From NCBI GenBank assembly GCA_036768485.1, contig JAVLUZ010000271.1, positions 2,710,309 through 2,774,308 on the forward strand: DNA of 64,000 nt. Direction: 5' to 3'. Of the stretch, positions 9,889 to 21,893 are shown in pieces. Made by a program: the position numbers and the translations under genes. The notes under the pieces were generated by a model. The model was given only the letters and a program-made list of their open reading frames with translations, made no database searches and had not been told where the DNA came from. The DNA comes from Mermis nigrescens (Eukaryota; Nematoda; Enoplea; Mermithida; Mermithidae). Numbering within the stretch: the first letter of the stretch is position 1; each line of letters opens with the position of its first letter.

Positions 9889-12012
9889 TTTTTGATTTTT
9901 TTCGAAATTTTCTCAGGTTTCTATGCTCTGGAAAGGTAGAGTATCGTCAGAAACGCCAAAAACGATGTTTTTGACGCGTTACTAGCGTTTATGGACAAAA
10001 GAGCCACTTTGAAATTTCACCTCTCCCCAGAATTCCCATGCTGTGCATGTATGGTACCTGGTATAATGTAGTACAGTAGCATGTTGCATCTGGTAAACTG
10101 GGTTGCTTGATCTTTCTTAGTGAAGTTTTGCCAACTCGTGGGTTCTTAGTCATGAAAAGTACAAAAGTTTGTCAATGCAGCACGAAGCGCTGGAAAATGT
10201 TGATGTTTTTACCATTTTCAGGTAGAATTTTCGACCTTTTTTCGCAGTAAGCTCAGAAATTGTCTTGCAGCACCTTTTGTTTTCTTAAAATCGCAGTGGG
10301 GGTAGGGGTATGCAGTCCCGAGAAGTTTTAATCAATTTTTGAAAATTTTTTCGCGATTTTTTGATACCAATGGGTGGTTTCTGAGAATCGTTAAAAAATG
10401 GTGTCTTTTCGCCATATAAGCATTTTTAAAATTATTTTTTGACCCCTAGAAAATCTTGCACCCCTTCACAATTTCGGTGCTGCCCACCTATTGTAATACC
10501 CCTCTCACCCCCTATGCCCATGTGTGGTTTTGATCTATTTTTCAAATAACAGAAAATGTGATTACTTTACGATAACCTTGTTGAGTTCGACCTTGGCGCC
10601 GTTTTTAAAATGCAATTCTGATGGCCTGAGACGAAATACTAGATTATGATTGAAAGTATCCTCACGAAAAAAGTCGAGTATTTGCTGAGACAGCCCTGGA
10701 TTGTTACTGCGCTTTAAATTTGCAGAATTTACGATTTGATCGTGACGCTGCATTTTTTACAAAAAACAATATTCGAAATCGGCAGACAGAGAGAAAAGCT
10801 TCACCCAGCGTTTTGAGATTTCAGATTTTGCCTGTGTTTAGTAGAGTGTGATCACAGTCTTGCATGGGCTGTGCCAAATTTTTCCAAAAATTGATGGTGG
10901 CGGGCAACAGGCATAATTTTTGGTGTTTCTATTTGTGTTCGATTTGTGTAAAAAACAGGAAAAATGAGAAAAATTTCGAACTGTAATCTGAGAGTCCGCC
11001 AGTTCCTAGGGTTTGGATTCTGGTTGTCCGGCCAGATCGCCCATGCGCACGTGTGTTCTGGGCCCCCAGGAATCCAGCGGACCTGCGTAAAATAGATAGA
11101 GCCTCCAGAATTCGATTTTTAGTGTGATTTTTAGCAATTTCGTCCCATTCAACTCGCCTTAGAATTCTACCCCTTCCCTTTAATGGCCATATTTTTCTCT
11201 TTATGACCCGAAATCTTTAGTGAGATTGATAAAAAAGTGTTTTTCTTTCAATGCATACCAATCATCCATCGGGCAAAATTTTTTATAATTTTTATTCACA
11301 TAATTTTAGACGTTTTTCATTTAAAACCTTATGATATGAATTTTTTGAAAAAATTCGCGATTGGCCGTTCAAATAGAAATGAATGTTGTAAAATGCCCAA
11401 AAACCATTTTAAAAGTTAAAATAAAGTGTTCGCATCGCATTGGGTATTTTTAATCCCAAATGAAGGATGTTAGAAATTTAAGCTACCACCACACGTGGGC
11501 ATGGGGTGGGGATTTGGGAGTCTGCAGTATGCTCCCCCAGAAAGCCAAATACCCTACCCAAGAAACATAATATCCCCTAGACTTCTTAGGAACTTTTTCT
11601 TTTTTCACAATTTTTTGATGCCAAGGGATATTTCTCAATCAGAAACATTAAAAAATGATGTTTTCACACCATAACAATCATTTTAAGACCATTTTTATTC
11701 TTTAGAAAACCTCCTAAATTTTTTTGGTGTGGCTCATCTTCGGCTATTACCCCCTGTCAAAACGCTAGGTCCGCTTCCGCTCCGCTACTATTGACTTATT
11801 TTTTAACGATGTCTTTGCCAATTTTATCATTTTGAAATGCCATAATGTTTCTTCCTGTTCGCACATAATATGTAATGCTTTCATGCTTGTGCTTACTGCT
11901 AATGCCTGGCGCTTTTTGAATTTTGTACTCTTATGTATCTAGTGCCCTTTCATTCTCGCATGTCATTATCGCTCTCGAATTTTATGCAGTTATAGTATCG
12001 GATATGTGAACA
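9889..12012. other. MITE debris
   Basis: Two more copies of the dispersed ~250-bp module lie near 10310-10470 and 11560-11720, each flanked by CCATGTGTGG or ACACGTGGGC motifs. No terminal repeats with target duplications could be paired here. No convincing gene is present apart from the weak frame at 10562-10753. Confidence 0.45.
10562..10753 (-). CDS. Short hypothetical frame of 63 residues
   Basis: An ATG-initiated frame in the middle of MITE fragments. Its composition is ordinary protein-like (ends KNGAKVELNKVIVK, no low-complexity bias). I recognise no family. It may be a captured exon or chance. There is no visible splice acceptor directly at the start, and AAAAATG is an acceptable eukaryotic start context. 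Confidence 0.2.
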   Translation of the reverse strand: MQRHDQIVNSANLKRSNNPGLSQQILDFFREDTFNHNLVFRLRPSELHFKNGAKVELNKVIVK

Positions 12013-14504
12013 TTGAAAATTTCTTGGAAAAAAACCGGCGTAAATCGTCTTGGATGGGAGAAAACTCTTGGCCCCTTTGGATGCGGCAGCCTCAATGACA
12101 ACGGTCTGCGCCAACTATCATTTGCAAACTTCAATAGAATGGTAGTGTGCAACACGTGGTTTCAACACCCTATCAATCACAGGCACACCTGGTTTTCGAA
12201 TAACAGAAGAGATAAAAGTATGCTTGACTACTTCCTGGTGCATAAGCGGTTCCACAGTGCTATTCATGATGTTCGGGCAATGCGCGGAGCTTCGATCGGA
12301 TCAGATCACCACCTGGTCAGGGCCAAATTCCGATTGCATCTGAAGGCGCACAACAATATTCGCCCCACAGCTACCCTCGATTACTCGCACTTATCCGACC
12401 CCAACAGTCAGGCCAAATTTCAACTTCTTTTACAAAATAAATTTTCCCCACTGTTAGCCAACAATGTTGATGAAAACTGGAACTCAACAAAAAACGCCAT
12501 TATCTACTCACTTTATGAAATTTGTCCCAAAAAACGACGAAAAATAAAACCTTGGATCTCAGATGATACCCTAAAACTAGTTGAAGAACGCGCAAAAATC
12601 AAGAATATTAATCACAAGCTGTACCTTTTCCTCAATAGACAAATTAAACGGCAGCTTAAGACGGATAAGGACGCTTGGTGGAATGTGAAAGCCCAAGAAA
12701 TGGAAATAGCCAGCAAGAACCATGATTCGGGCTTACTTTACAGCATCCTGCGAAGTTGTAATGGAAAGTTTAAAGCAACGAGTTCAAACCTCAAAGATCA
12801 CCATGGCAACCCCATCAAATCACTAACGGGTAAACTAGAAAGATGGAAAGAACATTTTAGCCAATTGCTTAACCGCCCACACCCCACAAGCCTAGACAAA
12901 AGGCTGATGGAGAACGTGGATCTGAAATTTTCAAGCACAATTAATGATCATCCTCCAACTGAAGAGGAAATCAGAATATCAATAAAAAGACTCAAGAACC
13001 GGAAGGCACCAGGTGTGGACAACATCCCTGCTGAAGCTTTAAAAGCTGGAGGAGAGGCAATAGTCAAAAAACTAAAAGGCGTATACTCGACCATCTGGAA
13101 CAAAGGCACAGTGCCTCATGACTTTAAGGACTCAATTATCATACCAATTCACAAAAGGGAGACCCAGCTACCTGCAAAAACTATAGAGGAAAAAGCCTGT
13201 TAGCAACATCTGGAAAACTTCTGACCTCTATAATCCGATCCAGACTACTCAGTGTTAGAGAAACTAACTGCAGGGAAGAGCAGGCTGGTTTCAGGCCTGG
13301 AAGAGGTTGCACCGACCAAATATTCACACTTAGGCAACTAACCGAATCGCGCCTACGCTGTAAAAAGGACACATTCTTGGTATTTGTGGATTTTGCATGC
13401 GCATTCGATAGCATAGACCATTCGTCCTTATGGTGCGCCCTCAAAAATGAATCAATCCCGCATGCCACACTTAGTATTCTCAAGGCCTTCTACGACGGTG
13501 GAATGAGCAGGGCAAAATATTTGGGAAATGTGTCCTCACCATTCTCAATTACCACTGGCGTTAAACAGGGATGCATTATTTCGCCTATGTTGTTCAACGT
13601 GACTATGGACTGGATTCTCAGAAAAACTTTCGATGACATGCCAGGTGTACACGTCGGAGCTAATTTGTCTCTCACTGATTTAGTATACGCCGACGACATT
13701 GTATTTTTTGCCGAAACAGCTCAAGCCGCACAAAATACCTTGAATGCGTTACAAGTGAATGCCAACAAACTCGGCCTGACAATAAACAGCGAAAAAACTA
13801 AATTTATTCTCACGGGCACACAACCGGCCATATTACAACTTGATGGCAAACCAATCGAACGGGTGGATGCATTTAAATATTTGGGATCGGTTATTGATAG
13901 TAGACGAATAGTAGCGACTAGCGACATCAAAAACCGCATTGGGAATGCCATGTCAGCATTCACTTCACTAAAGAAGTGTTTGTGGAACCAAAAAGACGTT
14001 ACCATCACAACAAAAATGAGAATTTTTAATGCTTCCATCCGGACAATTTTGATGTACGGCTCTGAGTCGTGGACTCTGCTTAAAAGCGATATGCACATAT
14101 TAGAACGTTTTCAACTTCAATGTCTTCGCAGCATTTTGCACATAAATCTACGAGACCGATGGGAGAATGAAACTGTGCTGCAAGTATGTAAAAACCAAAC
14201 CAGTATCGAACTCTACTTAAAGCGACAGCGGCTCAGGTGGTTTGGACATGTCTGCCGCATGAACAACACCCGACTACCCTATCAGTTAATTAACTCCAAG
14301 CGGCCCACGGGGTGGAAAATCTCTCGAGACGCCCCTAAGAAAACATGGTTGACACAAGTGGCACAAGATGTTCAGCCGCTCCACTTCTCAATCATTGATG
14401 CCCAACAAGCAGCCTTGAACCGCGATCAATGGCGTGCTGTAATCCGTGATACACTGCCTTTGGCCGCCACAGCTCAACGGTCGTTGCCCTACCAACGTCA
14501 TTGA
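12013..14504 (+). pseudogene. Non-LTR retrotransposon: endonuclease C-terminus and reverse transcriptase
   Basis: The frame 12013-13203 begins inside an APE-type endonuclease, whose C-terminal catalytic box is seen as GASIGSDHHLVRAKFR. It continues with a linker and the start of the reverse transcriptase (LKNRKAPGVDNIPAEALK). A one-base frameshift near 13158 moves the frame; the second part (visible to 14504) contains QAGFRPGRGCTDQI, motif A VFVDFACAFDSIDH, TGVKQGCIISPMLF and catalytic LVYADDIVFF. The C-terminal region has FKYLGSVI, MYGSESWTL and RLRWFGHVCRM, a pattern common in RTE/CR1-like animal elements. The clade is not settled. The 5' end is truncated, as is usual for such insertions. 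Confidence 0.88.
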
Positions 14505-14545
14505 AGCTTATAGTGTTTAAGTCAAGTAAGTCAAGAAAATTTCTC
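14505..14545 (+). repeat. Short tandem tail of the non-LTR element
   Basis: Directly after the stop codon the sequence GTTTAAGTCAAGTAAGTCAAG repeats a 7-8-bp unit (AAGTCAAGT). Several non-LTR clades end in short tandem repeats rather than poly(A), which fits. Confidence 0.45.
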
Positions 14546-15282
14546 GGTTAGAATTTCATTAAATCTTTCTAATTTTTCAAGGCTAGGGAAAGAGCTTAAT
14601 GAGAAACGTCAAAGAATACGTCGTTATCAATGTCATTAATTTTTCGGCCCTAGTTCTTTAAATTTTCAGGGCCCCAGAATTTTTATATTGCCCATGTGTG
14701 GTTTGTGACAGAACAACAACACATTGGATGAATGCGATTTTTGACGTTGAAACACGTAAACTCGCGTTTAGCTAATGCCGTGTTTTTAGGGTTACAGGAA
14801 GTAAACACATTGGATCAATGTTATTTTTCACATTGCATTACCACAAATCACATTGAAATGACGTGATTTAGTAGGGTCGCGCTAGTGTACTGCTGCAGTA
14901 AAACACATTGAATCGGTGTGATTTTTTAAAATTAGTTCAAGGTCATTAAATGGCCTTAGATCAATGTTATTCCGAATCACAAATAACATTGAATCAATGT
15001 CATTTTCTGGATTTGGCTTAACGTCAGCAAATTACGGCAACGATATACATACCAGCAAAAATAGCTGTTTCTGCTGTTAAAATTGTTTTGAAACCTACAT
15101 GAACAGAAAATGGCTTCCAGGCAGTGTTTTTTGTACAAGGTCCGTCTGTACATGTACAAAGATGGTCCCTAAAAGTCTGTACATTTAGTACACACAAATT
15201 TCTGGGTACTATGATAAAGTACGGTAGCACTTCAGTGTGATAAAAACAGAGTTGTTCAACCTTTGGCAGTGTATTTTAGCTA
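14546..15282. other. MITE fragments with CACATTG motifs
   Basis: A module copy lies at 14570-14700. Between 14710 and 15010 the motif ACATTGRATSAATG recurs about six times in loosely spaced form. The stretch 15060-15240 contains AACCTACATGAACAGAAAATGG, shared with 33790-33840, and the GTACAAAGATGGTCC block shared with 31.0, 31.4, 33.2 and 33.6 kb. No gene is visible. Confidence 0.5.
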
Positions 15283-15504
15283 TAGCCTGTTTCATTTAGC
15301 TTTTAGGGACCTATTTGAAAAAATTTAAAGTGACTGCAAAAGTGTTTTAAACTGATACAATTAATATTATATTCTACAGTATGTCGAGCCACTTGGATAC
15401 GCATGCCAGTGTTAAGCCGCATTACTGTATCAAAACTTTAAACTGCTTTTGTAGCTTTGTGGAAAAATTTTAAAGAAAACCGCAAACTTAAATGAAACAG
15501 ACTA
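15283..15504. mobile_element. 222-bp TA-target MITE
   Basis: The termini TAGCCTGTTTCATTTA and TAAATGAAACAGACTA are inverted repeats, flanked on both sides by TA. A paralogous unoccupied site at about 33378-33385 reads GTATTTTAGCTAATTTATGGG, exactly the flanks joined with a single TA. This shows insertion with TA duplication, the Tc1/mariner pattern. It is non-coding. A terminal fragment of the same family (AATGAAACAGACTATAA) lies at 15977-15993. Confidence 0.85.
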
Positions 15505-15506
15505 TA

Positions 15507-15976
15507 ATTACTGGGTTTATGGGGGCAAAAATCATTTAGAATCGTCTGAAAACGGCGTGAAGTGCCAAAAGATTTGACATTTTTCCTTTCAAAACGCGAT
15601 TTCTGCTGTTATAAAGATATAGAGGACACACAACAACTACTCATTTCGGCGGGAAGCGCCAAAACTTTTTGCGAATTTTAGACCTTTGTTTGCAGTTTTT
15701 GTCTTCCCAAAAATCTTTGTACATTTGCATACAAAGACGGTCCCGAAAAGTGTTTGTACTTCGGGAAAAATCTTTGCCGAACACAAAAACCGTGCTTCCA
15801 GGTCGCCAAGAAAGTAAATAAATGTAATAGGTATCATCCGGCGCGTGAGCGCAGGAAAAATTTGAGAAATTATGGTCACTGACGGCCAAAAATCTTTGCA
15901 AACGGCATATCCAACCTTTAACTCGCCAAATGTTTTTGGCCAGCCCCCCGCCCCCTCCCCCTTGAATACGCCCCTG
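15507..15976. mobile_element. 3' part of a hAT-like MITE related to 32968-34024
   Basis: The sequence is collinear with 33380-33640 and 33840-34024, with shared blocks TCGCCAAGAAAGTAAATAAA and TTATGGTCACTGACGGCCAA. It ends CCCCTTGAATACGCCCCTG, the same type of end as the inner element. The matching left terminus was not found. Confidence 0.65.
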
Positions 15977-15992
15977 AATGAAACAGACTATA

Positions 15993-16629
15993 ATCCTCCT
16001 CTAAAGAGAAAAAAGGAGGCACAGATTCAATGTAGGTAGGTACCGTTGCTTATTGCATGCACATAAGAAATAGATTATAATAGTAGGTATCTGCGAATAG
16101 TATTCACTGTCTAAATTAAAGTTTTCTTGACGAGCTTTAAGCTAATCTTACGTTTACACGATACGCAGTTTAAATCGAATGTTTTCTAGAATCCTATTGG
16201 CTTGGTCAATTAAATCACGTCGCCTTCGTCTACTTTACGCTTATTGCAGTAATTTTTGTTGGCGTTCTTAAAGAATTAAGCGATGCGATAAATAGTTACT
16301 CGCAAAGAAGGACTTGGTCTTTTCAGGGTTGCCAAGTTAAGAGTTTTTCCATATTTCGTTGTTTTTTAAGGCCGTTGGAGTCATTTTTTAACGGTTGAGG
16401 TTTTTTGCACCTTCAACCATTGGTTAGGGTTTTTTGAAGGCAGTTTGAGGTTTAAATTAGGGTTTTTTTGACAAGAGCACCTGGCAACCCTGTCTTTTCA
16501 GCAACGGAATTGTTTATTTCTTTCAGTAGTCATACTGTCGTGTGTTTTTATTTTCTAAAACTTGGTTCTAAGTAACTACCTACCTGCGTGCAATTTGATA
16601 TTACCTACGTGCACATTGACAACGACTCG
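15993..16629. other. No feature recognised
   Basis: Ordinary AT-rich sequence with a TTTTTT/AGGTTTTTT-rich stretch at 16345-16470 (four loose repeats of GGTTTTTT). No coding region is supported. Confidence 0.4.
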
Positions 16630-16890
16630 GTACCATACGTGGGCAGCAAGAAAATTCTGGGGGGGGGGTGCAAGATTTTTTGAAGGTCAAAAAATGGCCT
16701 TAAAATGGTGATAGGGCGATAAAAACACCATTTTTCGACGTTTCTCATCAAGCACTATCCATTGGCATCAAAAAATTGCGAAAAAAACGGAAAAAATTTT
16801 TAAAAATGAATTCCGGGGGTATTTTGGTTTCTGGGGTGTATACCCCCAAACTCCCCCCCCACAACCAGGTGTGCCCGGTACCCATTGATA
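16630..16890 (-). repeat. Inverted copy of the dispersed ~250-bp MITE module
   Basis: The segment contains TACGTGGGCAGCAAGAAAATTC, a G10 run, AAAAAATGGCCTTAAAATGG and a C-rich end CCCCCACAACC. Its reverse complement aligns by eye with 7735-7990, 10310-10470 and 11560-11720. Confidence 0.6.
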
Positions 16891-17234
16891 CCGGGTTGAA
16901 CGGAGATGTAGGTACAGTTTGTCCGTGTATGCATATCTGTCTCGGGCGCTATGACTTTTAAACCAAAGCTTATATCAGATTGGGAGCAACTTAATAATAT
17001 GGTACTTTCTGAATACTAACAAATAAAGTTCAGAAGAGCGGATTTTTTGCTCAGTACTTAGAACATGTTAAAAGAAGGCGCGGAAAAAAATTTCATCCGT
17101 CTATGATCAATATTACAAAAGCTATGGGTTTTTTTAATTAGCCTTTTCTCGACCTAAACAAGCATCTTCTCGACCTAAGTATTTGAAGATTCAAACATCT
17201 GAATGCAGGATCACATGTAGATAACCAATTTACG
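16891..17234. other. No gene; approach to minisatellite
   Basis: Two isolated TCTCGACCTAA units appear near 17148 and 17170, before the main array. Confidence 0.4.
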
Positions 17235-17387
17235 TCGACCTAAACATCTATGCATCGACCTAAGCATCTATACATTGACCTAAGCATCTATACATCGACC
17301 TAAGCATCTATACATCGATCTGAGCATCTATACATCGACCTAAGCATCAATACATCGACCTGAGCGGGAGCGACCTCGACCTAAGGA
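17235..17387. repeat. 20-bp minisatellite
   Basis: About seven tandem copies of TCGACCTAAGCATCTATACA with point changes. The core TCGACCTAA is the complement of TTAGGTCGA, which recurs in other arrays at 32027-32082, 34495-34533 and 36055-36090. Confidence 0.9.
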
Positions 17388-18154
17388 GCTTGAAACACTT
17401 TTTAGATATACTAAGCCTAAGCCTGCGTATAATAGAAGCAAAAACTTAGATTTTCGAGTAAAACCGAAAAATCATGCAAAAAAAATAAAATTTTTTAAAT
17501 TTCAAACGACTTATCGCGCCTTTTTTCCTTTTTCTCCTTCATTGCTATGCTTCCTTCCGTTATTTCAGCCCATATTATTTATTTCTGACAAATTTGTAAG
17601 TCCTTGGATCGAGTCGTTTAATCGTCCCATGCAACACTCAAATCAAGAGTTGCCTGCAACTTTGCAAATATGGCTCAGATTTTCACCAAATTTTCTTTCC
17701 GCGCTTCGATTTATCATGTTTAATCATTTTGGCAAAAAAATTTTGCCATTCCATATTCGTTTTGCACCTTTTCCGGAAGTACCATATTCTTAAGTTTAGC
17801 CATCAGATTGTAATACTGACATGGTGGACCGAGAAAATTTCCTAGCTATAACCATTATCATGTGCACAAGAAACTTGCATTGTTAGAAGCACTGGAAGAC
17901 GGTCACGAATGCTTATTTAAAAAATTTTCTGAATCAATGTTTTTGGATTTTTAGGCTTAATTTCATTTTCTAGCTATAAGCTCCTCTAATTATTGATATC
18001 TTAAATTGTTAAATGTTAATCAGAGTACTACAAATTATTTTTAAAAGTTCCACGCAATTAATAATTTTTGCTGATCAAGTCGAAAAATTCAGTTACGTGG
18101 GGATATTTATTTTACCAAATTTTCAAACGTAGATTTTTAGTGTAGGGCACGATA

Positions 18155-18159
<5 letters not shown>
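17388..18159. other. Unannotated, AT-rich
   Basis: An 83-codon open frame at 17542-17793 is present on plus, but it has no recognisable domain and is rich in Phe/Leu/Ser as AT-rich chance frames are. I see nothing else. Confidence 0.35.

Positions 18160-18208
<49 letters not shown>
18160..18208. repeat. (GT)n microsatellite
   Basis: About 24 uninterrupted GT units. It lies about 170 bases before the first exon of the candidate gene below. Confidence 0.95.
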
Positions 18209-18209
<1 letters not shown>

Positions 18210-18381
18210 TCCTTTGAAATTTTAAAGATGTTAAGTGTACGTTGGTAAAACATTTTTTGAGTTTATTAATGTTTAAAGAATTCTCCATTAATCTACAGCA
18301 ATATATCAGAAAATCGCTTTGTTCAGAAAGACTACGCACAGTCGTATTTTTTATTTACATGCAGGCCTTTTATCTTATACG

Positions 18382-18473
18382 ATGAGTACCAATTGGGATC
18401 TCGATCAAGCGGATTATAGTGACGCTTTGACGATTGTTCGGAACTTGTCTCATTCAAACAGTATTTCCGAAAA
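18382..18473 (+). CDS. Exon 1 of an unidentified host gene
   Basis: The exon starts at ATG (context TACGATGAGT) and reads MSTNWDLDQADYSDALTIV and on for 30 codons plus two bases. It ends at a strong donor, AAAA|GTAAGG. No stop occurs. The phase (two bases left over) matches the next exon at 20041, whose first base completes a lysine codon. Codon use and acidic/polar composition are protein-like, and the region is poorer in transposon debris than its surroundings. No family is recognised; the pieces look helical. The start could be preceded by a non-coding exon. Confidence 0.55.
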
Positions 18474-20040
18474 GTAAGGATCTTTTAATGTTTTATTAAT
18501 TATAACTTTACATGAGACAGATTCAACATGTAAGCTAATGCTGAGTTGTGTGGTTGTTGAGCACGAAACTAAGCAAATAGTTTTGGTTCTTTTAAATTTT
18601 AATTATACTTTTGTCCTTTAAATCATGATTGATGGATAAGTGATGTTTTACTCTACTTATTAATACACCGTTAGTTGGTGCACATTTTTTAAGAATAACT
18701 TTTTTAAACAAAACCTAATAGCGAGGATATTAAACGTCCGCAGCATCATTTAGAAACATTGAATCGAACTAATAAAAACAACCCCGCTGTTACCAATGTC
18801 CTAGAACAAATAATTTTGAAATTTTCTCCGAAATATCCTTAACTAATAGATGGAATTCATATTTATTTCTATCGATCAAGTTAACAAGTTTGCAGCTAAC
18901 CACAATCATTGTTGAATGCTGTCGAATTATAACTTTCAGCCACCGTTGTGTTTGCACTGCATGGCCGGTCTGGTGTCGCCTGGTCCGGGGGTCATAGATT
19001 TCTTGATCCAAAATGGTTTTAAAAATTGGTAGGACGTTATAAAAGTCGTAATAGCTCATTGGTTCTCAATTGACTTCGATGAGTTTCATAGAAAGACACA
19101 GACTTTGGTCCAATTCTGGGCTCTAATTTCACTGTATTTTCAGGAAATCTGCACTTTTTCTCAGACCTCACGGCAGGTCTGTTTGCTGAGCTCTATTTGA
19201 GTTCAATATATATCTCGTTGTAAGAAGTCTAATTGGGAATTAAATTATTCATCATGCGATTCTTGAGTACGTCAATTTGAATTCAAGAGCATTCCCTTGT
19301 CTACTTGAAAAGTTTAAAAGACGAAGTGTAGAAATTAACAATGGAATTATACATACATAATTTACTAGTGTTCATCCTAATACAGATGAAGTTTTTCAAC
19401 TGAATATGATCTTACCTTGAGTAAAGGTGCTTTGCATGTCGCATAGGCGTTAATTATTATTATTTTTATTTATTATCTTATAATTATCATTACCATCTTA
19501 TTTTTTATCAGTATTATTAAGATATAATATGAGTTGGGGTTACATATTTTATATAACAATGCGAGCATGAGGAGGAATGTCATATGATCGCATTGTGTGG
19601 TACATTTCCAGGCCCCGGTAAAAAAGGTGTATTTTGTATTTTGAGTTACTTTTTGATTTCTTGAATGAAGCGTCTGTACTTTTTTAATTGAGTATCAAAA
19701 GTATTCCTTAACTTATAAATAAATACAAATTAAAAATAATTAAAATCTAACTAATAAATAATTTTAACCTAAGTAGTAATAAAATCATCTAAATTAAGCG
19801 CGTCATATGAAACATTACCAGAAGAAAGTTATTATATTGAGTGATTAGTGAATAAAACTCTTATTGTATTCAAACTGAAAGTTTAAGTTTTACCCGATAA
19901 AATTACTTCAAAGTTAATCGTCGTAGATTAGAGGTTCTCTGAAAGCAGTTGTACACGTGCATCGTGTAAAGTGGCTCGTATAAGAAGAACATTGCTTTGC
20001 AATCATTCTTTATGCCTTGGTAACTGAAGTGTTCTTTAAG
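18474..20040 (+). other. Putative intron 1
   Basis: Runs from GTAAGG to TTCTTTAAG. It is AT-rich, with an ATTATTATTT stretch at 19450-19505. The 89-codon minus-strand frame at 18790-19059 has no recognisable domain. Confidence 0.45.
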
Positions 20041-20147
20041 GCTGAATGCAGTAAGCCTTATGCTAAAGGCTGCAGAGAGCATCGAAAATGATCCTGGCGC
20101 AACTATGGAGTTGTTTGGGTTGATTGAAAGACTCGCGCATGATGACG
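20041..20147 (+). CDS. Exon 2 of the unidentified host gene
   Basis: Begins after acceptor GTTCTTTAAG and ends at donor GACG|GTAATA. In the frame set by exon 1 it is open for 35 codons (LNAVSLMLKAAESIENDPGA, then a helical MELFGLIERLAHDD segment) and leaves one base. The helical pattern of Leu/Ala/Glu looks like a HEAT/ARM-type or other alpha-helical protein, but this is only an impression. The coding pattern is much clearer than the reverse-strand frame across the same bases. Confidence 0.6.
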
Positions 20148-20183
20148 GTAATATTATCAGAATCGAATATATATGACGGTTAG

Positions 20184-20427
20184 GAATTTTGGGCGGGGGT
20201 TCCCGGTCATTTTTAGCTGCACTGGTAGTTAACTTCCAATTTTTGGCTAAAAAATGGCAGAAAGCATCTAAAAATGGCCAAAAGTCGCAATTAAATTTTC
20301 TGAACTCCGCTCCGATTTTTGGTGAATTTCTGGCCGTTTTTAGGTGTTTTTTACTGTTTCTGGCCAAAAATTGGAGGTCGTTTACCCCCCCCCTGAAAAT
20401 AGCCGGAGACCTTCACCCAAAATTTTG
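20184..20427. mobile_element. ~240-bp palindromic MITE
   Basis: The ends AATTTTGGGCGGGGGTTCCCG and its imperfect complement (GGAGACCTTCACCCAAAATTTT) face each other, and the interior is also palindromic (CCAATTTTTGGC and GGCCAAAAATTGG). It lies just inside the putative intron after exon 2. No target duplication was resolved. Confidence 0.6.
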
Positions 20428-20959
20428 AGCTGTTACATGTATATATGGTTACATGCAAAATCATAGTACAATTAATTCAATTTCAAGTTCTAAGACGAAA
20501 AGGCTAATTATTTTTTGTGTATAATAATTCGTGAGGGTGTGTGTACACTCGGTTAAAACCGAGTAATTTTTTTAATGTTGCATGGTTGGCCACTGAGCTG
20601 CATATGATACCGGTGTTGAATTCTTGGTTTTTCTAAGCGATGTGTGTACCTTAATCTTTTCCTGAAAAAGGTAGCAAAGAAAATTCCGCTGTTAATATTC
20701 GAAATAGCGTTTTTTATGAATTTTCCGATATAACTTTTATTCAGAATTATTCTTAGTGCAGGATTTATCCAAAACATTAGAAATTTCTGAAGCTTTTGTG
20801 TATACACGGTGCTAAAGGTTTCAATATTTCATTAAATATCATTTATGAGCGAAAATATTGTAAAAACTAGCTTGGATGATGGCTGAACATATATGTATGA
20901 ATCATTGGCTTTTCATTATATTCGTGTGCTTTCTCGTGCAATATCAAAGATATTGAGTG

Positions 20960-21106
20960 GGGTGAATGGGGGTCCGAACCTCCCAAAATTCAGAAAAAAC
21001 CGGAAAAATAGGACTTTTTACACGTTATTTTGTGCTATTTTTGGCGTAGACCCCCAAAATTGGTGTTGGTCCCCCCAAAATAGGAGGGCCAGCTACGTGC
21101 CTGGAT
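20960..21106. mobile_element. Fragment of a hAT-like MITE
   Basis: Ends in GGCCAGCTACGTGCCTG, the complement of the CAGGCACGTAGCTG start at 35708. The other terminus is not identifiable. The surrounding 20428-21893 otherwise shows no gene and would be intron 2. Confidence 0.45.
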
Positions 21107-21893
21107 ATGTGGGGGATGAATAGTAAATTTGTGGTACTTTTTCTATCGTAACTTAAGACTTCCTCATTGTCTGGCCTTTCTTCGGTCTTTTAGAGTAGAA
21201 ATTGGAATAAAAAAGATTATGTTACATTTGAAAGTGTAAGTATAAAGTAAAATGCTCGTTTTAAGTTGACCTTTATCATGAAATGATGAGCGCGTCGCAT
21301 AGCATCAAAGAATTTTTCTGCATAGAAAAGCGATATCATTCATTAGGATATGGATATCTAAATCTGCTGTGGATTTAATATTTTTAAATTTAAATAAATT
21401 TATTATACATCTTATAAATTTCCCTACGATTTTCGAATCCCCCGAAAATCGATTAACCTTTGAAAATCTGAAGAAAACATACCTAATTAATATCTACGCC
21501 ATGAATTTTAATGATTTGAATGTACTGATTAATAATCAAAAGCGCAATTAGTACATATATATTTTTCAGAACGTTTTTCTTATTACAGTTTTTAATTCAA
21601 AGCCTTCACTAAATTAGGACCCGTTTAATTAATTCCTTCTCTGCAGCTATATTAGTAAGCATTACTGAAGAAAGTATTATTAATAATCTTCAAGTGTATA
21701 CTTATAGGATCACATAACATCTTGCCCGACCCCGACTAAAAAGTCAGCCCGGGGACCTAGCATTAATTAATAATCTACATATTATTTTTTATTATTTTTT
21801 ATATCACTCGACTTGGTTGTTTGAGTTAAGTTATCCTTGTTCCTCTGATAAGTGTGCAAAAAATCGTTTATTCAAGTGAAAGCTTTTATTTAG

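Noticed and set aside
18112..18339. 75-codon frame with His-Thr repeats
   Set aside because: Translation of the (GT)n repeat on the minus strand.
19903..20367. 154-codon minus-strand frame
   Set aside because: It crosses the exon 2 candidate and the palindromic MITE; the plus-strand exon with matching phases and splice sites is the better explanation.
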